64,000 bases of DNA from Oceanococcus sp. (GTDB lineage: Bacteria > Pseudomonadota > Gammaproteobacteria > Nevskiales > Oceanococcaceae), in the NCBI GenBank assembly GCA_030147945.1, contig JASBUL010000125.1:25828-89827 (forward strand). The letters are read 5' to 3'. The notes beneath the pieces are model-generated. The model saw nothing but the letters and a program-made list of their open reading frames with translations, did not search any database and was not told the DNA's origin. The first letter of the stretch is position 1. Each line of letters begins with the position of its first letter. This document shows positions 39,958-49,292 of the stretch, in pieces. The position numbers were made by a program, and so were the translations under genes.

Positions 39958-40688
39958 CGCTGTGTGCCGTCCTGCTGACGGCCTGTTCAAGCAGTTGGGT
40001 GCGCTGGGAAGAGCGTGACCTGAGCTACACCGTGAAGCCCGGCGACACCCTCTACCGAGTCGCCTTTCAGCATCAGCTGGACCACCGTGACCTGGCCTGG
40101 TGGAACGGCATCGGCCGCGACGGCACCCTGCAACCCGGACAGATTCTGCGTCTTGACCCGCCGCTGCCGGGTGAATTGCGGCGTCCGCATGTGCCCAGCA
40201 ACAGTGGCGTTGTGTCTTCGCGTCGTCCGCCGGCCGAACCGGTGGCGCGATCCAGCACCCCGCGTCCGGCCGCACCGGCGCAGCCCCGCGCCACACCGCG
40301 TCCGGCCAGTGCGCCGGTGGTGGGACCCAAGCGCTGGCAATGGCCGGTGCGCGGGCCGTTGCTGGCCCGCTTTGCGCCCGCACAGGGGCGCAAGGGCATC
40401 GATATCGGCGGCAAGGCGGGTGAGACCATCGCCGCGGCGGCCGATGGCAAGGTGGTTTATGCCGGTGGCGCTCTCAAGGGCTACGGTGAGCTGGTTATCA
40501 TCAAGCACGGCGAAGACTATCTGACCGCCTACGGCCACAATGCCAAGCTGCTGGTGCAAGAAGGCCAGCAGATCAAGGCGGGGCAGGCCATTGCGACCAT
40601 GGGCCTGGGGCCGCAGAACCGGCCGCTGGTGCACTTCGAGATTCGCCGTCTGGGTCAGCCGATCGATCCTGAGCCGTTGCTGCCCTAG
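39903..40688 (+). CDS. nlpD: NlpD-like murein hydrolase activator lipoprotein
   Basis: NlpD activates the amidase AmiC during cell separation. Near the N-terminus a hydrophobic stretch leads to the lipobox LLTAC. Then come a LysM domain (YTVKPGDTLYRVAF, LQPGQILRL), a Pro/Ala-rich linker, and an M23/LytM domain (KGIDIGGKAGETIAAAADG to RPLVHFEIRRLG). The canonical zinc ligands are not conserved: the usual HxGID is KGID and the usual HLHF is LVHF. It is therefore probably non-catalytic, as known for NlpD. No ATG is close. The likely start is GTG at 39903, inside the preceding gene, giving 261 residues and a lipobox Cys at residue 28. Confidence 0.88.
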   Translation: MEHPRRTCAWPACLPLLVALCAVLLTACSSSWVRWEERDLSYTVKPGDTLYRVAFQHQLDHRDLAWWNGIGRDGTLQPGQILRLDPPLPGELRRPHVPSNSGVVSSRRPPAEPVARSSTPRPAAPAQPRATPRPASAPVVGPKRWQWPVRGPLLARFAPAQGRKGIDIGGKAGETIAAAADGKVVYAGGALKGYGELVIIKHGEDYLTAYGHNAKLLVQEGQQIKAGQAIATMGLGPQNRPLVHFEIRRLGQPIDPEPLLP

Positions 40689-40770
40689 TGCGGCAGCCCC
40701 AGCCCGAACAATCGGGGCGATCCTGTCTTTGCAACTTGCCCCGGCCCTAGCCGCGAGCGCCGCTGCAAGA

Positions 40771-40776
40771 TAAAAT
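40771..40776 (+). promoter_or_regulatory. -10-like element before the alaC-hom-thrC genes
   Basis: TAAAAT at 40771-40776 lies 29 nt before the aminotransferase ATG. The same hexamer is found upstream of the aldolase and pyrG genes. No good -35 is seen at 17 nt, so this is tentative. The preceding 80 nt after nlpD contain no gene or clear terminator. Confidence 0.35.
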
Positions 40777-40804
40777 CCGGCCCCTTTGCCCACCGATTGC
40801 TGCA

Positions 40805-41986
40805 ATGCAAGACAAATTCCAACGCATCGAGCGTCTCCCGCCTTATACCTTCAACGTCGTCGGCGATCTGAAGAAGGCGGCGCGAGCGCGTGGCGAGGAC
40901 ATTGTCGATATGAGTATGGGCAATCCGGACCAGCCCACGCCGCAGCACATTGTCGACAAGCTGGTTGAAACCGCCCAGCGCGGCGACACTCATCGATACT
41001 CGGTAAGCCGCGGCATTCCGCGTCTGCGCAAAGCCATTTGTGACTGGTACAAGCGCAAGTACGACGTGGATCTGGACCCCGAATCCGAAGCCATCGTCAC
41101 CATCGGCTCCAAGGAAGGCCTGGCGCATCTGGCGCTGGCGACACTGGGCCCTGGCGATGTGGTGCTGGTACCCAATCCGGCTTACCCGATCCACCCCTAT
41201 GGCGTGGTCATTGCCGGTGCCGATGTGCGCCACGTCAAGATGGTGCCAGGCGGCGATTTCTTCCACGAGCTGGAAAACGCGATTCGCGAATCATGGCCGG
41301 CGCCGAAGATGATGCTGCTCAACTTCCCCTCCAATCCGACCGCCGATTGCGTTGATCTGGCGTTCTTCGAGCGGGTGGTGGAAGTGGCCAAGGAATACGG
41401 CCTGTGGATCGTTCAGGATCTGGCCTATGCTGAGTTGTGCTTCGACGGTTACAAGGCACCGTCGATCCTGCAGGTGCCAGGTGCCAAGGACGTTGCTGTC
41501 GAGTCCTACTCGTTGTCCAAGACTTACAACATGCCCGGCTGGCGTGTCGGCTTCATGTGTGGCAATCCGACCATCATCGCCGCGCTGGGGCGGATCAAGT
41601 CGTATCTGGATTACGGCACCTTTACGCCGATCCAGGTCGCCTCGATTGCAGCGCTGAACGGCCCGCAGGAATGCGTGACCGAGATCTGCAACATGTACGA
41701 GAAGCGTCGCGATGTGCTGTGTGACGGCATGAACGCAATGGGCTGGCAGGTCAACAAGCCCAAGGCCACGATGTTCGTGTGGGCACCGATTCCGGAGCCG
41801 TTCAAGGCCGAGGGTTCGCTGGAGTTTTCCAAGCGCTTGCTGGCCGAGGCCAAGGTGGCGGTGTCGCCGGGCGTGGGCTTTGGTCACCATGGGGACGATT
41901 ACGTGCGTATCGCCCTGATCGAGAATGAACACCGCACGCGGCAGGCTCTGCGGGGCATGCGGCGGATGATGGAAAAAGCGGGATAA
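40805..41986 (+). CDS. alaC: Alanine-type aminotransferase AlaC
   Basis: This 393-residue fold-type I PLP enzyme resembles AlaC, which makes alanine from pyruvate and glutamate. The PLP lysine is K239 in [25 protein letters not shown] near the start, [10 protein letters not shown] and LNFPSNPT are characteristic of this subgroup. The N-terminal [19 protein letters not shown] also matches the AlaC group. It stands before hom and thrC with 8 nt to hom, as in several other gammaproteobacteria, making an amino acid synthesis operon. Substrates could be broader than alanine. Confidence 0.9.
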   Translation: MQDKFQRIERLPPYTFNVVGDLKKAARARGEDIVDMSMGNPDQPTPQHIVDKLVETAQRGDTHRYSVSRGIPRLRKAICDWYKRKYDVDLDPESEAIVTIGSKEGLAHLALATLGPGDVVLVPNPAYPIHPYGVVIAGADVRHVKMVPGGDFFHELENAIRESWPAPKMMLLNFPSNPTADCVDLAFFERVVEVAKEYGLWIVQDLAYAELCFDGYKAPSILQVPGAKDVAVESYSLSKTYNMPGWRVGFMCGNPTIIAALGRIKSYLDYGTFTPIQVASIAALNGPQECVTEICNMYEKRRDVLCDGMNAMGWQVNKPKATMFVWAPIPEPFKAEGSLEFSKRLLAEAKVAVSPGVGFGHHGDDYVRIALIENEHRTRQALRGMRRMMEKAG

Positions 41987-41994
41987 GGAATTCC

Positions 41995-43269
41995 ATGAGT
42001 TTGAAAATCGGCCTGCTGGGCCTTGGAACTGTGGGCGCAGGCACGGTCAAGGTGCTGCGTGAGAACACCGACGACATCACCAGCCGGGCCGGGCGTCCGA
42101 TCGAGATCGTGCGCGCGGCCGTGCGCGATCCGGCGCTGCCGCGAGACTGCGATCTGAGCGGTATCGAGCTGGACAGCGACGCCGATGCGCTGGTGGCCGA
42201 TCCGCGCATCGATGTGGTGGTCGAGTTGATGGGCGGGATCGGTCGCGCCCGCGAACTGGTGCTGGCTGCGCTAGCCAACGGCAAGTCTGTGGTCACCGCC
42301 AACAAGGCCTTGATTGCCGAGCACGGCAAGGAAATTTTCGAGTGCGCCCAGGCGCACGGTCAGGTCGTGGCCTTTGAAGCGGCCGTGGCGGGCGGTATCC
42401 CGATCATCAAAGCACTGCGAGAAGGTCTGGTCGGCAACCGCATTGACCAGATCGCCGGCATCATCAACGGGACGACCAACTTCATTCTCAGCCGCATGGA
42501 AGCGGATGGTGCCGACTTCGCCGAGGTGCTGGCCGAAGCCCAGGCCAAGGGCTATGCCGAGGCCGACCCGACCTTCGACGTCGAAGGCATCGATGCCGGG
42601 CACAAACTGGCGATTCTGGCCACACTGGCTTTTGATATTCCTTTGGCCACCGATCAGCTGCACACCATTGGCGTGGGCAAGGTCAGTGCCGAGGACATCA
42701 GCTTTGCCCGTGAACTGGGCTACCGTATCAAGCATCTGGCTGTGGCCCGGCGCAGCGAAGCCGGCGTTGAGCTGCGGGTCGAGCCGACCCTGGTTCCGAA
42801 AAATGCGTTCGTGGCCAAGGTTGATGGCGTCATGAACGGTGTATCGATCAGCGGCAACGCGGTCGGCACTGCCGGCTTCTATGGTCCGGGCGCGGGCGCT
42901 TTGGCCACCGCATCGGCGGTGGTTGCAGATATCGTCGACGTGGCCCGCGGGCATGCCATCGCGCCACCGGCCATGGCCCAGGAAGTCAGCTTTGTGCCGC
43001 AGTCGGCGGTGGTCAGCGCGCATTATCTGCGGATGCGGGTGACCGATCAGTCGGGCGTGATGAAAACCATCAGCGGCATCCTCGCAGGCCTGGATATCAG
43101 CATCGAGGCGATGGTGCAGAAGGAATCCTCCGAAGGGCAGGCCGAGGTCGTTCTGATCACCCACGAGGTCAGCACCGGCGCAATCACGCAGGCCATGGAC
43201 GAACTGGCGGCGTGCGACGCCGTACACGGCGGCATCGTGCAGATGCGCCTGGAGCATTTGAGCGAATGA
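41995..43269 (+). CDS. hom: Homoserine dehydrogenase
   Basis: Hom reduces aspartate semialdehyde to homoserine in threonine and methionine synthesis. The 424-residue monofunctional enzyme begins with the Rossmann loop KIGLLGLGTVGAGTVK. ANKALIAEHG and INGTTNFILSRM follow, then the catalytic region AEADPTFDVEGIDAGHKLAIL. A C-terminal ACT domain (RMRVTDQSGVMKTISGILAGLDISIEAM) provides the likely site of threonine feedback. It overlaps thrC by ATGA. Confidence 0.97.
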   Translation: MSLKIGLLGLGTVGAGTVKVLRENTDDITSRAGRPIEIVRAAVRDPALPRDCDLSGIELDSDADALVADPRIDVVVELMGGIGRARELVLAALANGKSVVTANKALIAEHGKEIFECAQAHGQVVAFEAAVAGGIPIIKALREGLVGNRIDQIAGIINGTTNFILSRMEADGADFAEVLAEAQAKGYAEADPTFDVEGIDAGHKLAILATLAFDIPLATDQLHTIGVGKVSAEDISFARELGYRIKHLAVARRSEAGVELRVEPTLVPKNAFVAKVDGVMNGVSISGNAVGTAGFYGPGAGALATASAVVADIVDVARGHAIAPPAMAQEVSFVPQSAVVSAHYLRMRVTDQSGVMKTISGILAGLDISIEAMVQKESSEGQAEVVLITHEVSTGAITQAMDELAACDAVHGGIVQMRLEHLSE

Positions 43270-44405
43270 ACAGAGTCATGAACGGAACATCCCTCTACAC
43301 AGGTCTGGTTGACCGCTATCGCGCGCGCCTGCCGCTGGCTCCTGGCGCTGAAGCCATCAGCCTGGGCGAGGGCGCGACGCCGCTGATCAAGCTGCGCAAC
43401 ATCCCCGGCGATGTCGGCTTCAGCGGCGAGATCTACGTCAAATACGAAGGTCTCAATCCGACCGGTTCATTCAAGGACCGCGGTATGACGGTGGCGGTGA
43501 CCCAGGCCCATGCCGAAGGCAGCAAAGCCATCATCTGCGCCTCAACCGGGAACACATCGGCCGCCGCTGCGGCCTATGCCGCCCGCGCTGGCATGACCGC
43601 TTTTGTGCTCATTCCTGAGGGCAAGATCGCCATGGGCAAGTTTTCCCAGACGGCGATTCATGGCTGTTCGGTGATACAGATTCGCGGCAACTTCGATGAC
43701 GGCATGCAGCTGGTCAAGGAGGTTGCCGAAACTTTGCCGGTGACGGTGGTCAACTCGGTCAATCCGTACCGCCTGCAGGGTCAGAAAACCGCCTCCTTCG
43801 AGATTGTCGAAGCGCTTGGCGATGCGCCCGACTATCACTGCTTGCCGGTCGGCAATGCGGGCAACATTTCGGCCTACTGGATGGGCTACCGCGAAATGTC
43901 GACGCCGCGCGCCGGTGAAACTCCGATCGCGCCGGACAGCTTCAGCTACCTGCGTGAAGCGGTGACCGACAAGCTGCCGGTCATGTGCGGTTTTCAGGCT
44001 GCAGGCGCGGCGCCATTTTTGGCTGGTGCGCCGGTCAAGAATCCGGAAACCGTGGCCACCGCGATCCGGATTGGCAACCCGCAAAGCTGGGCTCATGCCG
44101 AGACCGCGGTGCGTGAATCCAATGGGCATTTCGACGCCATCGAAGATGACGAAATCCTGGCCGCACAGAAACTGCTCGCCGAACGCGAAGGTGTGTTCTG
44201 TGAGCCGGCTTCGGCCAGTTCGCTGGCCGGTGCGCTGCGCGATATCGCCAGTGGCAAGATCAAGCCGGGCAGTCGCGTGGTGTGCACGCTGACCGGGCAC
44301 GGCCTGAAAGATCCGGATATCGCGATCAAGCAGGCCACAGCCGAGCCGGTCACCGTTGACGCCACTCGCCAGGCGGTCGAAGACGCGCTGGTTAAAGGGC
44401 TTTAG
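43266..44405 (+). CDS. thrC: Threonine synthase
   Basis: ThrC converts phosphohomoserine to threonine. The 379-residue PLP enzyme is the short type, with the PLP lysine K70 in NPTGSFKDRGM. The phosphate-binding loop VGNAGNISAYW lies near residue 198, and CASTGNTSAAAAAYAARAG near residue 92. The ATG at 43266 overlaps the hom stop. A second ATG four codons later is possible. The homoserine kinase (thrB) that must act between Hom and ThrC is not adjacent. Confidence 0.96.
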   Translation: MNRVMNGTSLYTGLVDRYRARLPLAPGAEAISLGEGATPLIKLRNIPGDVGFSGEIYVKYEGLNPTGSFKDRGMTVAVTQAHAEGSKAIICASTGNTSAAAAAYAARAGMTAFVLIPEGKIAMGKFSQTAIHGCSVIQIRGNFDDGMQLVKEVAETLPVTVVNSVNPYRLQGQKTASFEIVEALGDAPDYHCLPVGNAGNISAYWMGYREMSTPRAGETPIAPDSFSYLREAVTDKLPVMCGFQAAGAAPFLAGAPVKNPETVATAIRIGNPQSWAHAETAVRESNGHFDAIEDDEILAAQKLLAEREGVFCEPASASSLAGALRDIASGKIKPGSRVVCTLTGHGLKDPDIAIKQATAEPVTVDATRQAVEDALVKGL

Positions 44406-44414
44406 TCGCCGCTC

Positions 44415-46121
44415 ATGACGACACTGGCCAGCCGTGCGCTGAGCCGGCGCAGTCCCAAGGCGCCGCCCCTGGACGGGGTGGCTCATCCGGTGTTGCAGCG
44501 GGTTCTGAGCCACCGTGGCCTGGTCGAACACGAACGTGATCTGGGGCTGGCGGGTCTGCTGTCCTGGCGCGAGCTGAAAGGTATCGACGCCGCGGCGGCC
44601 TGTCTGGCTGATGCGCTGGCGGCGCAGCAGCGCATCCTCATCGTTGGTGACTACGACGCCGATGGCGCAACCGGCGTGGCCCTGGCCGTCTCGGCGCTAC
44701 GTGAGATGGGGGCGCAGTCGGTGGACTATCTGGTCCCGGATCGCATCAAGCTGGGTTACGGCTTGTCGCCGGCCCTGGCGGAACTGGCTTTGTCGCGCAC
44801 GCCCGATGTGGTCGTGACCGTGGACAACGGTATCAGCAGTGTCGCCGGGGTGGCGCGCCTGCGTGAGGCCGGCGTTGCGGTGGTGGTGACGGACCATCAT
44901 TTACCTGGCGACACCCTGCCGGCGGCGACCGCCATCGTCAATCCGAACCAGCCCGGGGATGGCTTTGCCTCCAAGGCGCTCGCCGGCGTCGGCGTGATGT
45001 TCTATGTACTGGCTGCATTGCGCCACGAGCTGCAGGCGCGTGACTACTTCACACAGCGCGGGCTTGAAGCGCCGAATCTGGCCGCTCATCTCGATCTGGT
45101 TGCGCTGGGTACGGTGGCTGATCTGGTTGCGCTGGATGGCAACAACCGGCGTCTGGTAGAGCAGGGCCTGCTGCGTATGCGGGCAGGCTGTGCACGCCCT
45201 GGGCTGGCCGCGCTGATCGAGGTTTCCGGGCGCAAGGCCGCAGAGTTGCAGGCCAGTGACCTGGGCTTTGCCCTGGGGCCGCGGATCAATGCGGCCGGGC
45301 GCCTGGATCATATGGATCAGGGCATTGCCTGTCTGCTGGCACCATCCCTGACACAGGCGCGACCGTTGGCGCAGGGGCTGGATCAGATCAATCAGCAACG
45401 CCGCGCGATGCAGACCGAAATGCAGGACGACGCCATCGCACGTGTTGAAGTTGAAGACAGCGATGCGGTGGCCCTGTGTCTTCACGATGCGGGCTGGCAC
45501 GAAGGGGTGGTGGGGCTGATCGCTTCACAGGTGAAGGAACGTTTCCATCGCCCGGTCATTGCATTTGCCGATGCCGCCGAGGGCATGCTCAAGGGTTCCG
45601 GACGCTCGATCAGTGGCTTTCATCTGCGCGATGCGCTGGCCTTGCTGGATGCCCGCCATCCGGGCCTGATCGACAAGTTTGGTGGCCATGCCATGGCAGC
45701 TGGTCTGAGCATTCGCAAAGCGGATCTCGAGGTGTTCTCGCAGGCCTTTGTTGCGGTGTGTGATGAGACCATTGATCGCGCTTTGCTCGAGGCGGTGTGG
45801 CTCAGCGATGGCGAGCTGGATGCGGCCACTCTGAGCCTGGATACGGTGACGGCGCTGCGACAGGCCGGGCCATGGGGGCAGGGATTCGAGGATCCGCTGT
45901 TCGACAATGTGTTCGAGGTGCGCGGGCAGCGCGTGGTCGGCAGCGGTCATCTCAAACTGAGGCTTGGGCTGCCCGGTGCAACGCAGACCTGGGATGCGAT
46001 CGCCTTCGGGGTCGACGAACGTGTGCAGGCGCAACAGATCAGGCTGGTTTATCAGCTCGACATCAACGACTACTTCGATCCGCCCAGCGTTCAGCTGATC
46101 GTGCGCGGGCAGGTGGCCTAG
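44415..46121 (+). CDS. recJ: Single-stranded-DNA-specific exonuclease RecJ
   Basis: RecJ degrades single-stranded DNA 5' to 3' in recombination and mismatch repair. The 568-residue protein has the DHH-family motifs in order: VGDYDADGATG (79-87), TVDNGI (135-140), the DHH triplet D160-H161-H162, and LALGTVADLVAL-type sequence LVALGTVADLVALDG. RINAAGRLDHMD and the DHHA1 motif KFGGHAMAAGLSI also fit, and the end forms the OB-like domain. Length is normal. It follows thrC by 9 nt and ends two bases from the convergent MerR gene. Confidence 0.96.
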   Translation: MTTLASRALSRRSPKAPPLDGVAHPVLQRVLSHRGLVEHERDLGLAGLLSWRELKGIDAAAACLADALAAQQRILIVGDYDADGATGVALAVSALREMGAQSVDYLVPDRIKLGYGLSPALAELALSRTPDVVVTVDNGISSVAGVARLREAGVAVVVTDHHLPGDTLPAATAIVNPNQPGDGFASKALAGVGVMFYVLAALRHELQARDYFTQRGLEAPNLAAHLDLVALGTVADLVALDGNNRRLVEQGLLRMRAGCARPGLAALIEVSGRKAAELQASDLGFALGPRINAAGRLDHMDQGIACLLAPSLTQARPLAQGLDQINQQRRAMQTEMQDDAIARVEVEDSDAVALCLHDAGWHEGVVGLIASQVKERFHRPVIAFADAAEGMLKGSGRSISGFHLRDALALLDARHPGLIDKFGGHAMAAGLSIRKADLEVFSQAFVAVCDETIDRALLEAVWLSDGELDAATLSLDTVTALRQAGPWGQGFEDPLFDNVFEVRGQRVVGSGHLKLRLGLPGATQTWDAIAFGVDERVQAQQIRLVYQLDINDYFDPPSVQLIVRGQVA

Positions 46122-46123
46122 GG

Positions 46124-46966
46124 CTATTCGTTCAGCGAGGCGGGCTGCTTTTCGTCGTTGAGGTGCTTGAGGATCAGCTCCAGCCGGTCGCCGAGAATTT
46201 TCTCCAGCGCTTTTTCCATGGCGCGCGCCACTTCGGGCTGAACCGCCATGTCGACCAACGGACGCAGGCGCCAGATCACATCGGCCAGTTTGGAGACGTC
46301 TTCTTTGGGCGGCAGGGTGTCTTTCCAGTGGCGGTCGAAGACGTATTCGGCGACCAGCTGAACCAGCAGTTCAGCCACCAGTTCGACGTTGTTGCGCAGG
46401 CGTCCGATGATGTCGAACAGCTTGCTGGTAGGAATGCCGATGGCGCTGAGTTCTTCGCCGGCCTGCAGCAGCCGCGGACTGGTGATGCGGTAGCGGTTGC
46501 GTCCCTCCGGCACCAGCAAACCCAGATCCGTGGCTTGCTTGATCAGGCTGGGCGAGAAGGTTTTGAAACGTGCGGTCAGTTCGGCCAGCGTGGTGTAATC
46601 GGGAATCTCTTCCACGAACGGGCGGGTCACCGCATCTTCAAGGCCAAGCAGGTCGGACAGCTCGCGACCCTGCTGCCAGGCCTGCAACAGCTCACCGATG
46701 CTGTTCAGGGTGTAGCCACGATCGAGCAGGCGCTGGATCATGCGCAGACGGGCCAGATGGGCATCGGTGTAAATGCCGGTGCGGCCACGTTTTTCCGGCG
46801 CCGGCAGCAAGCCGCGTTCCTGGTAGGCGCGGACGTTGCGCACGGTTGCGCCCACGGTCCATGCGAGCTCGTCGATGGTGTATTCGTGTTGCGGGTCAGC
46901 GGTGCGGCTGCTGCGCGCGCTGCGCGATTTGCGGAACTGTGGCATCCGCCTATGATAAGCAGTCAT
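46124..46966 (-). CDS. MerR family transcriptional regulator
   Basis: An N-terminal winged-helix DNA-binding domain of MerR type is clear at about residues 28-97: EYTIDELAWTVGATVRNVRAYQERGLLPAP, RTGIYTDAHLARLRMIQRLLDRGYTLNSIGELL. The first 25 residues are basic and Ser/Arg-rich. The remaining 180 residues are mostly helical, with no cysteine-based metal site, so this is not a metal sensor of the classic kind. An unknown ligand or no ligand is possible. It begins 38 nt after the desaturase stop and on the same strand, so it may be co-transcribed and regulate those lipid genes. Starts at 46966 or 46945 are both possible. Confidence 0.85.
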   Translation of the reverse strand: MTAYHRRMPQFRKSRSARSSRTADPQHEYTIDELAWTVGATVRNVRAYQERGLLPAPEKRGRTGIYTDAHLARLRMIQRLLDRGYTLNSIGELLQAWQQGRELSDLLGLEDAVTRPFVEEIPDYTTLAELTARFKTFSPSLIKQATDLGLLVPEGRNRYRITSPRLLQAGEELSAIGIPTSKLFDIIGRLRNNVELVAELLVQLVAEYVFDRHWKDTLPPKEDVSKLADVIWRLRPLVDMAVQPEVARAMEKALEKILGDRLELILKHLNDEKQPASLNE

Positions 46967-47004
46967 TGATCAATGGGCCAATGGCCACGATCACAGCATC
47001 ATCA

Positions 47005-48093
47005 TCAGGCGGTGCGCGGGCGTCGCTGCAAGTTCGGCACGGCGTAGAGGAAGAACTTCCCGATCACGCTGCCGAACTGGCGAATGAATGGTCCGGTGGC
47101 GTAATGCTGGCCGTAGCGCTCGCAGATTTCGCGCACTTTGGGCGCCATTTCCGGGTAGCGGTGAGCCGGAATGTCCGGGAACAGATGGTGCTCGATCTGA
47201 TGGCTGAGGTGGCCGCTCAGGATGTACAGCAGGCGGCTGCCTTCGATATTGGCGGAGCCATTCATCTGACGTGCATACCAGTGGCCGCGGCTTTCGTTCT
47301 TGCATTCGGCGCGCGTGTAGATGCGCACGCCCGCAGGGAAGTGACCACAGTGAATGATGCTGTAGGTCCAGACGTTGCGCATCCCGTTGGCGATCAGGTT
47401 GCCGATCGGTACGGCGAGCAGATTGGGGCCGGCGAGCAGCGGAAAGAACAGGTAGTCCTTGAACAGCTGAAAACCGGACTTGCGCACGATCGGGCGGAGT
47501 TTTGCGAACATCTCCGTGAGCGGTCGGCGGCCCAGGACGTAGCGCCCCAGCTTCATGTCCTGCAGCGCGACGCCCCATTGGAACAGCAGGGCAAAGACCA
47601 CGTTGTAGGCCGGCTGCAGCAGATAGCCCGGGTTCCAGCGCTGAGCGCCCGTGATGCGGGTGATGTCGTAGCCCAGATCATCATCCAGGCCGAGGATATT
47701 GGTATAGGTGTGGTGCTTGAAGTTGTGCGTCTTGCGCCAGTTGTCGCTGGTCCCCACGTTGTCCCATTCGTAGGTCTGCGAATTCAGGCGCGGGTCGTTC
47801 ATCCAGTCGTACTGGCCGTGCATCACGTTGTGACCAATTTCCATGTTTTCCAGGATCTTGGATACGCCCAGGGCAAGCACTGCAAGCGGCCACAGCAGCG
47901 GCACAAAACCGAACATCAGGGCGATGCGGCCGAACACGGCAGAGTAGCGCGAGATGCGTACGATGCGCCGGATGTAGCGCGCATCACGCTCACCAAGATC
48001 GGCGACCACGCTGTCACGCAGGGCATCAAGTTCTGCAGCCAGAGCGTCCTGTTCCTGAGGGCTGAGAGCCCGACTGGGGTGAGGTTTCTTCAT
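47005..48093 (-). CDS. Fatty acid (acyl-CoA type) desaturase
   Basis: This 362-residue membrane desaturase introduces a cis double bond using a di-iron centre and oxygen. The three histidine boxes are present: H88-x3-H92 in GHNVMHGQ, H123-x3-H127-H128 in THNFKHH, and HxxHQIEHH at H295-H303. Four hydrophobic segments lie around residues 55-80 and 215-235. The pattern resembles mycobacterial DesA3, the stearoyl-CoA delta-9 desaturase that works with an oxidoreductase encoded beside it. Here a flavin/iron-sulfur reductase lies 12 nt upstream. Regiochemistry and substrate (free acid, CoA or phospholipid) are not shown by the sequence. Confidence 0.9.
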   Translation of the reverse strand: MKKPHPSRALSPQEQDALAAELDALRDSVVADLGERDARYIRRIVRISRYSAVFGRIALMFGFVPLLWPLAVLALGVSKILENMEIGHNVMHGQYDWMNDPRLNSQTYEWDNVGTSDNWRKTHNFKHHTYTNILGLDDDLGYDITRITGAQRWNPGYLLQPAYNVVFALLFQWGVALQDMKLGRYVLGRRPLTEMFAKLRPIVRKSGFQLFKDYLFFPLLAGPNLLAVPIGNLIANGMRNVWTYSIIHCGHFPAGVRIYTRAECKNESRGHWYARQMNGSANIEGSRLLYILSGHLSHQIEHHLFPDIPAHRYPEMAPKVREICERYGQHYATGPFIRQFGSVIGKFFLYAVPNLQRRPRTA

Positions 48094-48105
48094 GTTTTTG
48101 CGTTC

Positions 48106-49200
48106 CTAGTAGTCCAGCACCAGGTCGTCTTCAGCCGCTGAAATGCACAGCTGAATCTCTTCATTGGGTTCGTGGGAGACGGCGCCGGTCAGCAGATTGC
48201 GAACCGGGCCGCTGACTTTGCGGCAGCGACAGCTCTGACAGATGCCCATGCGGCAGCCGTAGGACGGTGTCTCGCCGGCGGCTTCCAGTGCCGCCAACGC
48301 GCTCTGATTGGCCTCGGCGACAATGCTGCGGCCGCTGCGTGCAAGCGCGATGTGGGCGGCCACACCGGCCGGTTTATCGTCTGGCTTGAATGGCTGTGGC
48401 GTGCCGAAATACTCAAAGCGCAGGCGCTCATCCAGTGTCTGCTCGTGCCAGTGCTGCCGGACCACCTGCATGAAACCGGCGGGGCCACAGAGCAGGGCAA
48501 AACGCTCGGCGTAGTCCGGCACCCGCTGCTGCAGCTGGCTGGCGCTGAAGCGCTCAGCGTTTTCCTTTTCCAGACACCAGTGCACGCTCAGTTGTGGGTG
48601 GCGCTCGGCCAGTTCATCCAGCGCTGCACCGAAAATACGATCCTGCTGGCTGCGGACATAGTTCAGCAGCACGATGCTGCCGCTGTAGCGGCCAGATAGC
48701 AGGCTACGCAGTTGTGCCATCAACGGGGTGATACCGCTGCCAGCGGCGATCAGCAGCAGTTTTTGTGGGGCCGGGCTTGGCAGCACGAAGTCGCCCTGCG
48801 GCGGCGACACAAACACGCGGTCGCCAACCTTGATGCGGTCATGCAGATGGTTGGACACCTTGCCATTGGGTTCGCGCTTGACCGTGATGGTCACCAGGCC
48901 GCGAGCTGGCGCACTCGAAATGGAATAGCGTCGCTCATGGCGGCGGCCGTTGATGTCGACCCCGATGCCCACGTGCTGGCCTGCGATGGCGCGGCCGAAG
49001 CCCCAGGCCGGCTTGAAGACGAAGCTGCGGGTGTCGTGTGTTTCCTCGATGATCTGGCGAATCCGCACGGCTGGGCGGACCAACGACCAGGCAGGATTAA
49101 GCTCCTCGAGGAAGAAATTCAGGGCGGAACCATCCAGCCAGCCGGAGCGAAAAAGCGAGTGGGTCCAGGCCGGTTGCCCGGCGGTGGCAGTGACAGTCAT
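48106..49200 (-). CDS. Ferredoxin reductase with [2Fe-2S] domain (desaturase partner)
   Basis: The 364-residue protein joins an FAD domain (RRYSISS at 90-96), an NAD(P)-binding domain (GSGITP at 154-159, LCGPAGFM) and a C-terminal plant-type [2Fe-2S] ferredoxin. The cluster ligands are in CRMGICQSC plus a later Cys in LCIS. Such reductases pass electrons from NAD(P)H to the partner monooxygenase or desaturase, and a mycobacterial homologue partners DesA3. A longer frame to 49278 exists, but I take the ATG at 49200 because the extra residues fall across the operator region. It is the first gene of the reductase-desaturase pair. Confidence 0.9.
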   Translation of the reverse strand: MTVTATAGQPAWTHSLFRSGWLDGSALNFFLEELNPAWSLVRPAVRIRQIIEETHDTRSFVFKPAWGFGRAIAGQHVGIGVDINGRRHERRYSISSAPARGLVTITVKREPNGKVSNHLHDRIKVGDRVFVSPPQGDFVLPSPAPQKLLLIAAGSGITPLMAQLRSLLSGRYSGSIVLLNYVRSQQDRIFGAALDELAERHPQLSVHWCLEKENAERFSASQLQQRVPDYAERFALLCGPAGFMQVVRQHWHEQTLDERLRFEYFGTPQPFKPDDKPAGVAAHIALARSGRSIVAEANQSALAALEAAGETPSYGCRMGICQSCRCRKVSGPVRNLLTGAVSHEPNEEIQLCISAAEDDLVLDY

Positions 49201-49259
49201 GCAGGCAGGCGCATCGCGCGCAGTCGTGTGGACAATGCGCTGCAGTATGGCAGAGTAAA

Positions 49260-49292
49260 TATACAGTTGTCTATACAAATGTATACATTGTG
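49260..49292. promoter_or_regulatory. Cluster of three overlapping TATACA/TGTATA operator half-site pairs
   Basis: TATACA-AA-TGTATA at 49272-49285 is a perfect 6+2+6 inverted repeat. It is flanked on one side by TATACAGTTGTCTATA (49260-49275) and on the other by TATACATTGTG (49282-49292), which reuse its half-sites. AATGTATACATT (49279-49290) is also a perfect 12-bp palindrome. The layout suits cooperative dimers of a TetR-family repressor of the DesT/FabR kind, for which the adjacent TetR gene is the candidate. Confidence 0.7.
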
